Shown here in pieces: positions 1-11,302 of a DNA stretch of 64,000 nt. A program made the position numbers and the translations under genes. Every line of letters starts with the position of its first letter. The first letter of the stretch is position 1. The stretch is taken from positions 3,658,001 through 3,722,000 of the forward strand of contig NC_020516.1 in NCBI RefSeq assembly GCF_000349945.1. The letters are read 5' to 3'. This stretch comes from Azoarcus sp. KH32C (GTDB lineage: Bacteria > Pseudomonadota > Gammaproteobacteria > Burkholderiales > Rhodocyclaceae). The notes beneath the pieces were generated by a model, which was not told where the DNA came from, made no database searches, and saw only the letters and a program-made list of their open reading frames with translations.

Positions 1-66
1 CTGGGCGACGATCGCGCGGTCGCGGAAACCTGGGTGATGGGCGAGCCGGCGTGGCGCCGGCCGTAA
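1..66 (+). CDS. C-terminal tail of an unidentified protein (partial)
   Basis: Frame 1 is open from the left edge to a TAA at 64-66 and gives the tail ETWVMGEPAWRRP. It would converge on the acetoacetyl-CoA synthetase gene, whose stop lies 18 bases further on. Twenty-one residues are too few to name a family. It could be a chance open frame. Confidence 0.35.
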   Translation: MGDDRAVAETWVMGEPAWRRP

Positions 67-84
67 GCTCGCGACGGTTTCTTC

Positions 85-2073
85 CTACGAGGCCAGTTCC
101 GGCCGATTCTCGAACAGAGCCAGGGCCTCGGGGTTCGCGAGGGCCTCGATGTTCTTCACCGGCTTGCCGTGCACCACATTGCGCACCGCGAGTTCGACGA
201 GCTTGCCGCTCTTCGTGCGCGGAATGTCCGTGACCTGGACGATCCGGGCGGGCACATGGCGCGGCGTCGCGTTGTCGCGGATCGCCTGCTTGAGGCGGGT
301 GGCGAGCGCGTCGTCGAGCGTGAGCCCTTCGCGCAGGCGCACGAAGAGGATCACGCGGACGTCGGTCGGGTCCTGCGGCGGCCAGTCCTGGCCGATCACG
401 ATCGACTCGAGGATCTCGGGCAGCTTCTCGACCTGGCGATAGATCTCCGCGGTGCCGATGCGCACGCCGCCGGGGTTGAGCGTCGCATCTGAACGGCCGT
501 GGATGATCAGGCCGCCGTGCTCGGTGATTTCACAGAAGTCGCCATGGCACCAGACGTTCGGGAAGCGCTCGAAGTAGGCTGCATGGTACTTGGCGCCGTC
601 CGGGTCGTTCCAGAAGCCGATCGGCATGCACGGGAAGGGTTTCGTGCAGACGAGTTCGCCCTTGTCTGCCGTGATCGGATGGCCTTCGTCGTCCCACACT
701 TCGACCGCCATGCCGAGGCCGCGGCACTGGATCTCGCCGCGCCACACGGGCATGGCCGGATTACCGAGGACGAAGCACGAGACGATGTCGGTGCCGCCGG
801 AGATCGATGCAAGCTGGACGTCGCGCTTGATCGAGTCATAGACGAAGTCGAAGCCTTGTGGCGCGAGCGGGCTGCCGGTGGAGAGGACGGCGCGCAGCGC
901 GGAGAGGTCGTAGGACTGCGCGGGCCTCAGTTCGCTCTTGCCGAGGGTCTCGATGTACTTGGCGGACGTGCCGAAGTGGGTGATGCGCTCCTTCTCGGCG
1001 TAGTCCCACAGCACCCTGCCGTCGTCGACGAAGGGATTGCCGTCGTAGAGCATCAGCGTCGCGCCCGCGGCGAGGCCGGAGACAAGCCAGTTCCACATCA
1101 TCCAGCCGCAGGTCGTGAAGTAGAACAGGCGGTCGCCTTCGCGGACGTCGGCGTGGAGCTTGTGCTCCTTGAGGTGCTGGAGCAGCGTGCCGCCCGCGCC
1201 GTGGACGATGCACTTCGGCACGCCGGTCGTGCCGGACGAGTACATGACGTAGAGCGGGTGGTTGAACGGCAGGCGGAAGTATTGCGGGACGGTCGCGGCG
1301 GCGTGGGGGGCGAGGAAGTCGGCATACGTCGTTGCGCGGGGCACGTCGGACAGTTTGAGCGCGCCGTCGCCGGCGAGATACGGGACGACGACCACGCGCG
1401 AGACGGACGGCAGCTGACGCACGATGTCCCCGAGCTTGCCGAGCACGTCGATCGCCTTGCCGTTGTACCAGTAGCCGTCGCAGGCGATCAGCACCTTGGG
1501 CGCGGTCTGGCCGAAGCGGTCGAGCACGCCCTGAACGCCGAAGTCGGGCGAGGCGCTGGTGAAGGTGGCGCCGAGGCTCGCTGCCGCGAGCATTGCGACG
1601 AGCGTTTCGGGGAGGTTCGGCATGTAGCCGGCGACGCGGTCGCCCCGCTCCACGCCGGCCTCACGCAAGGCGGCGGCGAAGCGGGCGACTTCGGCGCGCA
1701 GTTCCGCGCGCGTCATGCTGCGCTTGACCTTGTCTTCGCCCCAGAAGACGAGCGCCTGAGGGTTGCCGCTGTCGCGCAGCAGGTTCTCGGCGAAGTTCAG
1801 GCGCGCGTCCGGAAACCAGGTGGCGCCGGGCATGCGGTCGCCGTCGACGAGGTCACGCGCACCGCGTTCGCCGATCACACCGCCGAAATCCCAGACTTCG
1901 CGCCAGAAGTCGGTCGAATGCTGCACCGACCAGTCGTGCAGTGCGGCGTAGTCGGCAAGCTGCAAGCCCGAGACGCGGCGTGCGCGGTCGGTGAAGGCGG
2001 CGATGCCGGTGGCGGCGATCTGCTCGGGGCGCGGGGTCCAGAGAGGCCGGTCGTCGAATTGAGTCTTGTCCAT
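85..2073 (-). CDS. aacS: Acetoacetyl-CoA synthetase (acetoacetate-CoA ligase)
   Basis: A 662-residue ANL-superfamily enzyme, the usual length for acetoacetate-CoA ligase, which activates acetoacetate with ATP and CoA in the cytoplasm. The N-terminal block with FWREVWDFGG and the WFPDARLNFAENLL stretch (about 56-100) is typical of the family. The adenylate P-loop SSGTTGVPK is at 279-287, and the C-terminal PRTKSGK carries the likely catalytic Lys at 624. It is the last gene of the minus-strand leucine operon, 19 bases after the GST-like gene. This fits the pathway, because leucine breakdown ends in acetoacetate plus acetyl-CoA. Activation would return acetoacetate to central metabolism or to polyhydroxybutyrate synthesis. 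Confidence 0.93.
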   Translation of the reverse strand: MDKTQFDDRPLWTPRPEQIAATGIAAFTDRARRVSGLQLADYAALHDWSVQHSTDFWREVWDFGGVIGERGARDLVDGDRMPGATWFPDARLNFAENLLRDSGNPQALVFWGEDKVKRSMTRAELRAEVARFAAALREAGVERGDRVAGYMPNLPETLVAMLAAASLGATFTSASPDFGVQGVLDRFGQTAPKVLIACDGYWYNGKAIDVLGKLGDIVRQLPSVSRVVVVPYLAGDGALKLSDVPRATTYADFLAPHAAATVPQYFRLPFNHPLYVMYSSGTTGVPKCIVHGAGGTLLQHLKEHKLHADVREGDRLFYFTTCGWMMWNWLVSGLAAGATLMLYDGNPFVDDGRVLWDYAEKERITHFGTSAKYIETLGKSELRPAQSYDLSALRAVLSTGSPLAPQGFDFVYDSIKRDVQLASISGGTDIVSCFVLGNPAMPVWRGEIQCRGLGMAVEVWDDEGHPITADKGELVCTKPFPCMPIGFWNDPDGAKYHAAYFERFPNVWCHGDFCEITEHGGLIIHGRSDATLNPGGVRIGTAEIYRQVEKLPEILESIVIGQDWPPQDPTDVRVILFVRLREGLTLDDALATRLKQAIRDNATPRHVPARIVQVTDIPRTKSGKLVELAVRNVVHGKPVKNIEALANPEALALFENRPELAS

Positions 2074-2092
2074 AGCTGTCTTGTCTCTTCGT

Positions 2093-2767
2093 TCAGAACG
2101 AGCCCTGCACGTTCGGCGCAGGGACGGGCGATACGCCTTGCTCGATCGCGGCGCGTTCCTGTGCCGCGAGTGCGCGTTTGAATCCCTCGCGGCACAGGAG
2201 ACGCTCCCAGTAGGCGAGCGCCGCCGGCTTGAATCGGGACTTGAGGCCGATCAGCTCGCCGAGCATCAGCGCGTAGCCGACGGAGACGTCGGCCGCCGTG
2301 AAGCGACCGGCGCACAGGAAGTCCTGCGTCTCCAGCAACGGCTCGAGTGTACGCAGCCGCGAGAGGAACCACTTGGCGTAGTCCTCGGCGACCTGCGGCT
2401 GACGCCGTTCCGGCGGCTCCAAGCGGGAGTAGCGGAGAACGAGGGTTTGCGGGAAGGTCAGCGTCGCCTCGCCGAAGTGCAGGTAATTCAGATAGGCGCC
2501 GAAATCGGGCTCGCCGGTTTCGACGTTAAGTCCGCCCGGCGAGTGCCGGGCTGCGAGGTATTGGCAGATTGCGGCGGACTCGGTCATGCGCGCCGCGCCG
2601 TCGAAGAACGCCGGAATCGTGCCGAGGGCGTTGATCTCCAGATACTGCGGCGCGTCGACCCGCGGCGGGAACGGCAGCACCTTGAGCTCGTAGGGCAGAC
2701 CGAGTTCCTCGAGCATCCACAAGGGCCGGAACGAGCGCGCGCTGACGCAGTGATACAGGGTGATCAT
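2093..2767 (-). CDS. Glutathione S-transferase family protein
   Basis: A 224-residue two-domain GST. The N-terminal thioredoxin-like half (1-80) has the start ITLYHCVSARSFRPLWMLEE, the cis-Pro region LGTIPAF and the glutathione gamma-Glu contact TESAAICQYLA. The helical C-terminal half has the conserved FTAADVSVGYAL N-cap motif near 170. It lies between the acyl-CoA ligase (16-base gap) and aacS (19-base gap) and is probably co-transcribed. No substrate can be assigned. A maleylacetoacetate-isomerase-like role would also yield acetoacetate, but its diagnostic active-site motif is not evident. The GST fold is secure; the function is not. Confidence 0.85.
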   Translation of the reverse strand: MITLYHCVSARSFRPLWMLEELGLPYELKVLPFPPRVDAPQYLEINALGTIPAFFDGAARMTESAAICQYLAARHSPGGLNVETGEPDFGAYLNYLHFGEATLTFPQTLVLRYSRLEPPERRQPQVAEDYAKWFLSRLRTLEPLLETQDFLCAGRFTAADVSVGYALMLGELIGLKSRFKPAALAYWERLLCREGFKRALAAQERAAIEQGVSPVPAPNVQGSF

Positions 2768-2783
2768 GTGCCCTCTCTCCTCG

Positions 2784-4472
2784 TCAGGCGGTCTTCGACT
2801 CGGCCAGCCCCAGTTCGCGCTTCATCTGCTCGCGGATCTGGAATTTCTGGATCTTGCCGGTCACCGTCATCGGGAAGGTGTCGACGAAGCGGATGTAGCG
2901 CGGCACCTTGTAGTGCGCGATCTGCCCCTTGCAGAACTCGCGAACCTCGTCCTCGGAGAGCGTCTGGCCTTCGCGGACGATGACCCAGGCGCACAGTTCC
3001 TCGCCGTATTTCTGGTCCGGCACGCCGACGACCTGCACGTCGAGGATCTTCGGGTGGCGGTAGAGGAATTCCTCGATCTCGCGCGGGTAGAGGTTCTCGC
3101 CGCCGCGGATCACCATGTCCTTGATGCGGCCGACGATATTGCAGAAGCCTTCGTCGTCGATCGTCGCGAGGTCGCCCGTGTGCATCCAGCGGCCGGCGTC
3201 GACCGCTTCGCGCGTCTTCGCTTCGTCGCCCCAGTAGCCGAGCATCACCGAGTAGCCGCGCGTGCACAGCTCACCCGGCGTGCCGCGCGGGACGATGCGG
3301 CCTTCGTTGTCGACGATCTTCACTTCGAGATGCGGCTGGACGCGGCCGACGGTGGAGACGCGGCGGTCGATCGGGTCGTCGGTGCCGCTCTGGAAGCTCA
3401 CCGGCGAGGTCTCGGTCATGCCGTAGGCGATGGTGACTTCGCGCATGTGCATCTTGTCGATGACGCGCTTCATCACTTCGATCGGGCACGGGCTGCCGGC
3501 CATGATGCCGGTGCGCAGGGCCGACAGGTCGAATTCATTGAACTTCGGGTGGTCGAGCATCGCGATGAACATCGTCGGCACGCCGTAGCTCGCGGTGCAG
3601 CGTTCCTCGGCGAGGGTTTCGAGCGTCGCGAGGGGCTCGAAGGATTCGGCCGGGTAGATCATCGTCGCGCCGTGCGTGAGGCAGCCGAGGTTGCCCATCA
3701 CCATGCCGAAGCAGTGGTAGAGCGGCACGGGGATGCACAGGCGGTCGCCCTCGACGAGGCGGATCGCCTCGCCGACGAAGAAGCCGTTGTTGAGGATGTT
3801 GTGATGCGACAGCGTCGCGCCTTTCGGCTGGCCGGTCGTGCCGGACGTGAACTGGATGTTAATCGGGTCGTCGAACTGGAGCTCGTCGCCGAGGGTTTCG
3901 AGCGCGTCGAGCTCGTCGCGCGACGGGGCGTGCAGCAGCTCGTCGAAATTGAGCATGCCGTGCGTCTTGTCGGCGCCCATACGGATGACGATTTCGAGCG
4001 TCGGCAGCTTCGCGGCCTTCAGCTTGCCCGGTTCGGCCTGCGCGAGTTCCGGCGCGAGGTCGCCGATCATTTCGAGGTAGTTGCTGGACTTGAAGGCGGG
4101 CGACAGGACCAGCGCGCGGCAGCCGACCTTGTTCAGCGCGTATTCGAGCTCGGCGCGTCGGTAGGCGGGGTTGATGTTGACGAGCACGAGGCCGGCCTTG
4201 GCGGTCGCGAACTGGGTCAGCGCCCATTCGGTGTTGTTCTGCGACCAGATGCCGATGCGATCGCCGCGCTTGAGGCCCAGGCGCATCAGGCTGCACGCGA
4301 GGGCATCGACGCGCTGCTTGAGCGCGGCGTAGGTCAGGCGGACGTTCTGGTGGCGCACGACCAGCGCTTCGCGCGCGGCATGGCGGGCGCAGGCCTCGTC
4401 GAAGAAGTGCCCGATGGTCTGGCCGATCAGGCGCTTCTCGGAGGCGCCGTGGACGTAGCTCAACTGGGTCAT
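2784..4472 (-). CDS. Medium/long-chain acyl-CoA ligase (AMP-binding)
   Basis: An ANL-superfamily fatty-acyl-CoA ligase. The chosen ATG at 4472 gives 562 residues, starts MTQLSYVHGASEKRL and has a GGAGAG ribosome site. The frame stays open upstream, but that part has no family resemblance. The P-loop TSGTTGQPKG is near 209-218, the YGMTETSPVSF adenine/acyl motif is near 355, and the C-terminal TVTGK Lys is near 540. It follows liuD after 135 bases and precedes the GST-like gene. Acyl-CoA ligases of this type are often found in liu clusters, where they may activate isovalerate or other branched or medium-chain acids into the pathway. Substrate choice here is inference. Confidence 0.88.
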   Translation of the reverse strand: MTQLSYVHGASEKRLIGQTIGHFFDEACARHAAREALVVRHQNVRLTYAALKQRVDALACSLMRLGLKRGDRIGIWSQNNTEWALTQFATAKAGLVLVNINPAYRRAELEYALNKVGCRALVLSPAFKSSNYLEMIGDLAPELAQAEPGKLKAAKLPTLEIVIRMGADKTHGMLNFDELLHAPSRDELDALETLGDELQFDDPINIQFTSGTTGQPKGATLSHHNILNNGFFVGEAIRLVEGDRLCIPVPLYHCFGMVMGNLGCLTHGATMIYPAESFEPLATLETLAEERCTASYGVPTMFIAMLDHPKFNEFDLSALRTGIMAGSPCPIEVMKRVIDKMHMREVTIAYGMTETSPVSFQSGTDDPIDRRVSTVGRVQPHLEVKIVDNEGRIVPRGTPGELCTRGYSVMLGYWGDEAKTREAVDAGRWMHTGDLATIDDEGFCNIVGRIKDMVIRGGENLYPREIEEFLYRHPKILDVQVVGVPDQKYGEELCAWVIVREGQTLSEDEVREFCKGQIAHYKVPRYIRFVDTFPMTVTGKIQKFQIREQMKRELGLAESKTA

Positions 4473-4607
4473 GATGTCTCTCTCCACTCTGTTCGATTCG
4501 ATGTCTTCTTTTGCGTTTCGCGGCGAAGCGCCGGCCACGCGGGACACGGGAAAGCGCATACCGGCCGGAGCGCGACGCGCCGGCCAGTGTGTTGGCAATG
4601 GCTGCCG

Positions 4608-6614
<2,007 letters not shown>

Positions 6615-6628
6615 TTCTTATCTCCCCC

Positions 6629-8236
6629 TTACATCCGGAACACGCCGAACTTCGTCTGCGGGATCGGCGCGTTGAGCGTCGCGGACAGCGACAGGCCCAG
6701 CACACGGCGGCTCTGCGCCGGGTCGATCACGCCGTCGTCCCACAGGCGCGCGGTGGCGTAGTAGGGGTGGCCCTGCACTTCATATTGTTCGCGGATCGGC
6801 GCCTTGAACGCCTCCTCGTCTTCCTTGCTCCAGCTGCCGCCCTTGGCCTCGATGCCGTCGCGGCGCACCGTCGAGAGCACGCTCGCGGCCTGCTCGCCGC
6901 CCATCACGGAGATGCGCGAGTTCGGCCACATCCACAGGAAGCGCGGGCTGTAGGCGCGGCCGCACATGCCGTAGTTGCCGGCGCCGAACGAGCCGCCGAT
7001 GATCATCGTGAGCTTCGGCACCTGGGCGGTCGCGACCGCCGTCACCATCTTCGCGCCGTCCTTGGCGATGCCGCCGTTCTCGTACTTGCGGCCGACCATG
7101 AAGCCGGTGATGTTCTGCAGGAAGACGAGCGGAATGCCGCGCTGCGCGCACAGTTCGACGAAGTGCGCGCCCTTCTGCGCGGATTCACCGAACAGGATGC
7201 CGTTGTTCGCGACGATGCCGACCGGGTAGCCGTAGAGCTGGGCGAAGCCGGTGACGAGCGTCGTGCCGTAGCGCGACTTGAATTCGTCGAAGCGCGAGCC
7301 GTCGACGACGCGGGCGATGACTTCGCGCACGTCGTAGGGCTTGCGGGGGTCGGCCGGAATGATGCCGTAAAGCTCTTCGGGGTCGTACAGCGGCTCTTCG
7401 CCGGCGCCGACCTTGAGCGACACGGGTTTCTGGCGATTTAGGTTCGACACGATGCGGCGCGCGATGTAGAGCGCGTGGGCGTCGTTCTCGGCGAGGTGGT
7501 CCGCGACGCCCGAGATGCGCGTATGCACGTCGCCGCCGCCGAGGTCTTCCGCGCTGACGACTTCACCGGTCGCAGCCTTCACCAGCGGAGGCCCGCCGAG
7601 GAAGATCGTGCCCTGATTCTTGACGATCACCGCCTCGTCGCTCATCGCCGGCACGTAGGCGCCGCCGGCGGTGCAGGAGCCCATCACGACCGCGATCTGC
7701 GGGATGCCCTGCGCGCTCATGTTGGCCTGGTTGAAGAAGATGCGGCCAAAGTGCTCGCGGTCGGGAAAGACTTCGTCCTGCGTCGGCAGGTTCGCGCCGC
7801 CCGAATCGACGAGATAGACACAGGGCAGATTGTTCATCTGCGCGATTTCCTGCGCGCGCAGGTGCTTCTTGACCGTCATCGGGAAGTAGCTGCCGCCCTT
7901 CACCGTCGCGTCGTTGGCGACGATCATGCATTCGACGCCTTTCACGCGGCCGATGCCGGTGATGACGCCGGCCGAGGGCGCATCGCCGTCGTACATGCCG
8001 TAGGCCGCCATCTGGCCGACTTCGAGGAAGGGCGTGCCGGGGTCGAGCAGGTGATTGACGCGATCGCGCGGCAGCAGTTTTCCACGCGCGGTGTGCTTCT
8101 GCCGCGCGGATTCACCGCCGCCGAGCGCGACTTCCGCAGCCTTGTCGCGCAGGTCGCCGACGAGCTTGCGCATCGCCTCGGCGTTGCCCGCGAAGTCCGG
8201 GCTGCGCGTGTTGATGGAGGACTTGATCACACTCAT
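6629..8236 (-). CDS. liuB: Methylcrotonoyl-CoA carboxylase, carboxyltransferase beta subunit
   Basis: A 535-residue carboxyltransferase of the crotonase fold, matching the family length. Conserved stretches include the CoA-site region GGSFGAGNYGMCGRAY, the GSCTAGGAYVPAMSDE oxyanion block and FLQNITGFMVGRKYE. The ATG at 8236 shares one base with the TGA of liuA (TGATG), and GGAGAC lies just upstream, which fixes the start and shows translational coupling. With LiuD it carboxylates 3-methylcrotonyl-CoA to 3-methylglutaconyl-CoA in leucine degradation. In many genomes liuC (methylglutaconyl-CoA hydratase) sits between liuB and liuD, but here only 14 bases separate them. Confidence 0.94.
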   Translation of the reverse strand: MSVIKSSINTRSPDFAGNAEAMRKLVGDLRDKAAEVALGGGESARQKHTARGKLLPRDRVNHLLDPGTPFLEVGQMAAYGMYDGDAPSAGVITGIGRVKGVECMIVANDATVKGGSYFPMTVKKHLRAQEIAQMNNLPCVYLVDSGGANLPTQDEVFPDREHFGRIFFNQANMSAQGIPQIAVVMGSCTAGGAYVPAMSDEAVIVKNQGTIFLGGPPLVKAATGEVVSAEDLGGGDVHTRISGVADHLAENDAHALYIARRIVSNLNRQKPVSLKVGAGEEPLYDPEELYGIIPADPRKPYDVREVIARVVDGSRFDEFKSRYGTTLVTGFAQLYGYPVGIVANNGILFGESAQKGAHFVELCAQRGIPLVFLQNITGFMVGRKYENGGIAKDGAKMVTAVATAQVPKLTMIIGGSFGAGNYGMCGRAYSPRFLWMWPNSRISVMGGEQAASVLSTVRRDGIEAKGGSWSKEDEEAFKAPIREQYEVQGHPYYATARLWDDGVIDPAQSRRVLGLSLSATLNAPIPQTKFGVFRM

Positions 8237-9408
8237 CACATCGTCTCCGCGAAGAGTTCGCGACCGATCAGCATGCGGCGGATCTCGCTCGTGCCGGCGC
8301 CGATCTCGTACAGCTTGGCATCGCGCCACAGGCGGCCGGTGGCGTATTCGTTGGTGTAACCGACGCCGCCGAGAGTCTGGATAGACTCACCCGCCATCCA
8401 GGTCGCCTTTTCGGCCGAGTACAGGATCGCGCCGGCGGCGTCCTTGCGCAGCGTCCGGGCGTGATCGGCGCGGTCGCAGGCCTGACCGACGGCATACACG
8501 TAGGCGCGGGTCGCGTTCCACACCGAGTACATGTCGGCGACCTTGCCCTGCATCAGCTGGAACTCGCCGATCGCCTGGCCGAACTGCTTGCGCCCGTGCA
8601 GGTAGGGCACGACCACGTCCATGCACGCCGCCATGATGCCCAGCGGGCCGCCGCACAGGACCGTGCGCTCGTAGTCGAGGCCGCTCATCAGCACCTTCAC
8701 GCCGTTGCCGACGCCACCGAGCACGTTCTCTTCCGGCACCTCGACATCGTCGAAGAACAGCGGGAAGGTGTTCGAACCGCGCATGCCGAGCTTGTCGAGG
8801 TGGGTGCCGTGGCTGAAGCCCTTCATGCCCTTTTCGATGATGAAGGCAGTGATGCCCTTCGGGCCGGCGTTGATGTCGGTCTTCGCATACACGACCAGCG
8901 TGTCGGCGTCGCCGCCGTTGGTGATCCACATCTTCGAGCCGTTCAGCACGTAGCGGTCGCCCTTCTTGTCGGCGCGCAGCTTCATCGACACGACGTCGGA
9001 GCCGGCATTCGGCTCGCTCATCGCCAGCGCGCCGACATGGTCGCCCGAGATCAGCTTCGGCAGGTACTTGTCCTTCTGCGCCGCGTTGCCGTTGCGGCGG
9101 ATCTGGTTCACGCACAGGTTCGAATGCGCGCCGTAGGATAGGCCGACCGATGCGGACGCGCGCGAAATCTCTTCCATCGCGATGATGTGCGCGAGGTAGC
9201 CCATGCCGGTGCCGCCGTATTCCTCTTCGACGGTCATCCCCAGCAGGCCCATGTCGCCGAACTTCTTCCACAGGTCGGCGGGGAATTCGTTCTCGCGGTC
9301 GATGTCGGCGGCGCGCGGGGCGATTTCGGCCTCGGCGAACTGGCGCACGGCGTCGCGCAGCGCGTCGATGGTTTCGCCGTGATGGAAGTTCAGGCTGGGA
9401 ATGTTCAT
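8236..9408 (-). CDS. liuA: Isovaleryl-CoA dehydrogenase
   Basis: A 390-residue acyl-CoA dehydrogenase that oxidises isovaleryl-CoA to 3-methylcrotonyl-CoA with FAD, passing electrons to ETF. The chosen ATG (MNIPSLNFHHGETID) has a GGAG site; the open frame extends further up but with no homologous sequence. The FAD/substrate block LAMSEPNAGSDVVS is near 128-141. The catalytic Glu sits at about 247 in GLDYERTVLCGGPLG, the position characteristic of isovaleryl-CoA dehydrogenase, whereas most short-chain enzymes place the base near the C-terminus. QTLGGVGYTNEY lies near the C-terminal end. It is the first gene of the leucine operon and is divergent from the AraC-type regulator. Confidence 0.94.
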   Translation of the reverse strand: MNIPSLNFHHGETIDALRDAVRQFAEAEIAPRAADIDRENEFPADLWKKFGDMGLLGMTVEEEYGGTGMGYLAHIIAMEEISRASASVGLSYGAHSNLCVNQIRRNGNAAQKDKYLPKLISGDHVGALAMSEPNAGSDVVSMKLRADKKGDRYVLNGSKMWITNGGDADTLVVYAKTDINAGPKGITAFIIEKGMKGFSHGTHLDKLGMRGSNTFPLFFDDVEVPEENVLGGVGNGVKVLMSGLDYERTVLCGGPLGIMAACMDVVVPYLHGRKQFGQAIGEFQLMQGKVADMYSVWNATRAYVYAVGQACDRADHARTLRKDAAGAILYSAEKATWMAGESIQTLGGVGYTNEYATGRLWRDAKLYEIGAGTSEIRRMLIGRELFAETM

Positions 9409-9540
9409 GGTCGGTCTCCTCGTCCCTGCAAAACGTTGGATTGATGTGTTTTCGTGACTTCGGAAGATTAGGCGCGGGATCGGTGCAGCGGGCGCCAAGG
9501 TGGTTGCAAATCCTGCCAAGCAATTTATGCTTTATAGACC
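9409..9540. promoter_or_regulatory. Divergent control region between liuA and the AraC-type gene
   Basis: The 132-base gap must carry both promoters. Toward the regulator there is a TTGCAA / TATGCT pair with a 16-base spacer, ending only nine bases before the ATG at 9541. A TTGC...GCAA inverted repeat spans that spacer. No operator is proven. The layout suggests that the AraC protein controls liuA and itself. Confidence 0.45.
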
Positions 9541-10629
9541 ATGTCCGCAGTCCTTACTCCTCCCCTCGATCCTTTGCGCGGCCCGGCGGCTACGCCGATC
9601 GCCTTCATCCGCACGATCGTCGCGGCCTACCGCCATTACGGGATCAATCCTGCCAATGCGCTGCGCGAGGCGCAGATTGCGCCGGAAGCGCTGGCGAATC
9701 CGGATGCACGGGTGACCGCGGGGCAGATGGAGATCATGTCGGGCGTCGCGATGCAGGAGCTCGACGACGAGGCGCTGGGCTGGTTTTCGCGGCGCCTGCC
9801 GTGGGGAAGCTACGGCATGCTGTGCCGGGCCTCGATCACCGCGCCCGACCTCGGCATCGCACTGAAGCGCTGGTGCCGCCATCATCGGCTGCTGACCGAC
9901 GACGTCGTGTTCCACCTCGACAGCGACGGTGCGGTCGCGAACATCCGCATCGAGGTGCGACGCTACCTCGGCGAGATGCAGGAATTCTGCCTCGTGACGC
10001 TGCTGCGCTACCTGCTCGGCTATGCCTGCTGGGCGATCGACTCGCGGATCTCGCTGCTCGCGGCGCGCTTCCCGTTTCCGGCGCCACCGCATCGGAGCGT
10101 CTATCCGCTGCTCTTCCAGGGGCCGGTCTCCTTCGATGCGCGGCAGGCGGAAATCAGCTTCGATGCACAGTATTTGCGACTGCCGCTACGACGCGATGAA
10201 GCGGCACTACAGCAGATGCTCAGGCGCGCGCTGCCGCTGACGGTGCTGCAATACCGCCGTGATCGTCTGCTGGTGCAGCGCGTGCGTCACCTGCTGCGCG
10301 AACGTCTCGACGAGGCGGCGACGGCTGAAACCTTGGCCGAGCGGCTGCATCTGTCGCCACGCACGCTGCATCGCCAGCTCGACGAGGAAGGGGCGTCCCT
10401 GCAGCAACTGAAGGACGAGGCGCGGCGCGAGCGGGCGATCGAGTTGCTGAACCGGACCAACCGGCCGATCAAACAAATCGCCCAGGCGGTGGGATTCAGC
10501 AACGAGAAGAGCTTTTCGCGGGCGTTCCGGCAGTGGACGGGGGAATCGCCGAGCGCATTCCGCGAGCGCCGGCCCGGCATGTCAGTCTCGCGCGGCGACG
10601 AGCGGGCGAGCACCGACGCCGTCGCGTAA
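9541..10629 (+). CDS. AraC-family transcriptional regulator, probable regulator of the leucine operon
   Basis: A 362-residue regulator. The N-terminal ~200 residues resemble the AraC 'arabinose-binding domain' type found in OruR/ArgR-like regulators (RFPFPAPPHRSVYPLLFQGPV region). The C-terminal ~100 residues (about 245-345) contain two helix-turn-helix motifs, including LAERLHLSPRTLHRQL and IKQIAQAVGFSNEKSFSRAF. It is divergent from liuA. In Pseudomonas the liu operon is controlled by a MerR-type protein (LiuR), so an AraC regulator here is a different wiring. There is no clear Shine-Dalgarno before the ATG and a -10-like TATGCT lies nine bases ahead, so the message may be nearly leaderless. 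Confidence 0.88.
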   Translation: MSAVLTPPLDPLRGPAATPIAFIRTIVAAYRHYGINPANALREAQIAPEALANPDARVTAGQMEIMSGVAMQELDDEALGWFSRRLPWGSYGMLCRASITAPDLGIALKRWCRHHRLLTDDVVFHLDSDGAVANIRIEVRRYLGEMQEFCLVTLLRYLLGYACWAIDSRISLLAARFPFPAPPHRSVYPLLFQGPVSFDARQAEISFDAQYLRLPLRRDEAALQQMLRRALPLTVLQYRRDRLLVQRVRHLLRERLDEAATAETLAERLHLSPRTLHRQLDEEGASLQQLKDEARRERAIELLNRTNRPIKQIAQAVGFSNEKSFSRAFRQWTGESPSAFRERRPGMSVSRGDERASTDAVA

Positions 10630-10655
10630 GTCACGCTCCAATCGCCGGCCCGAAC

Positions 10656-11171
10656 CTACCTCGCGCGCTTCAGCACCACCTCTCCCGAGCCGCCACCCGA
10701 CGCAGTCGCAGTCACCCATTTCAACTCGTCGCCATTGATCGAAAGCGGCCGCTTTTGCTCGAGCCCGTTCCAGTTCGGGAAGGTGCTGGCCTCGATGTAG
10801 AACGTGATCGTCTTGTCGGCCTCATTGACCGTGTAGCGACCGAAATGCGAGATCGATCCCTGCGCGATGGACTTGTACTCGTCAGGCGTGCCATCCATGC
10901 GATTGCCGGACGCGAAGCGAGGCAGGTCGGAACGGATGGTCACAAGGGCATAGTGCCCGTTGCCGTCGAAGATCGCGACGCCGTTGGGTGCGGATCCGTA
11001 CATCGGCGAACGGCTGCCGTCCGGGCGTACCGTGTCGACCGAAACGTAGGTCCAGGCGCCGACCAATTGCGATTGCAGCGACGGCTCGGCGAGCGCGGCA
11101 CCAGACAATAGCATCGCGCCAAACGGAAGCGGCGCAATGAGCGCCCGCGTCAGACAATACGATTTCGCCAT
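10656..11171 (-). CDS. Secreted lipocalin-like domain protein
   Basis: A 171-residue protein with a signal peptide (LIAPLPFGAMLLSGAALAEP, cleavage near 28). The mature part starts with SLQSQLVGAWTYVSVD and contains NGHYALVTIRSDLPRF and HFGRYTVNEADKTITFYIEAS, the repeating pattern of the lipocalin-like (PF13924-type) family of small beta-barrel proteins. GGAGGG lies before the ATG. It converges on the AraC gene (26-base gap). A role in binding a small molecule or scavenging in the periplasm is possible, but no substrate can be named. Confidence 0.75.
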   Translation of the reverse strand: MAKSYCLTRALIAPLPFGAMLLSGAALAEPSLQSQLVGAWTYVSVDTVRPDGSRSPMYGSAPNGVAIFDGNGHYALVTIRSDLPRFASGNRMDGTPDEYKSIAQGSISHFGRYTVNEADKTITFYIEASTFPNWNGLEQKRPLSINGDELKWVTATASGGGSGEVVLKRAR

Positions 11172-11302
11172 GATTGCCCTCCAACGGCGTCCCCTTCATC
11201 CCGGCCGGAGCACGTGGTCTCCCCTGCGAACTGGCCGGCATCCAAACCGAAGGATAGACGCCGCTCCGGGACATTGCCATATGACATTGCCCCGGATCCG
11301 AC

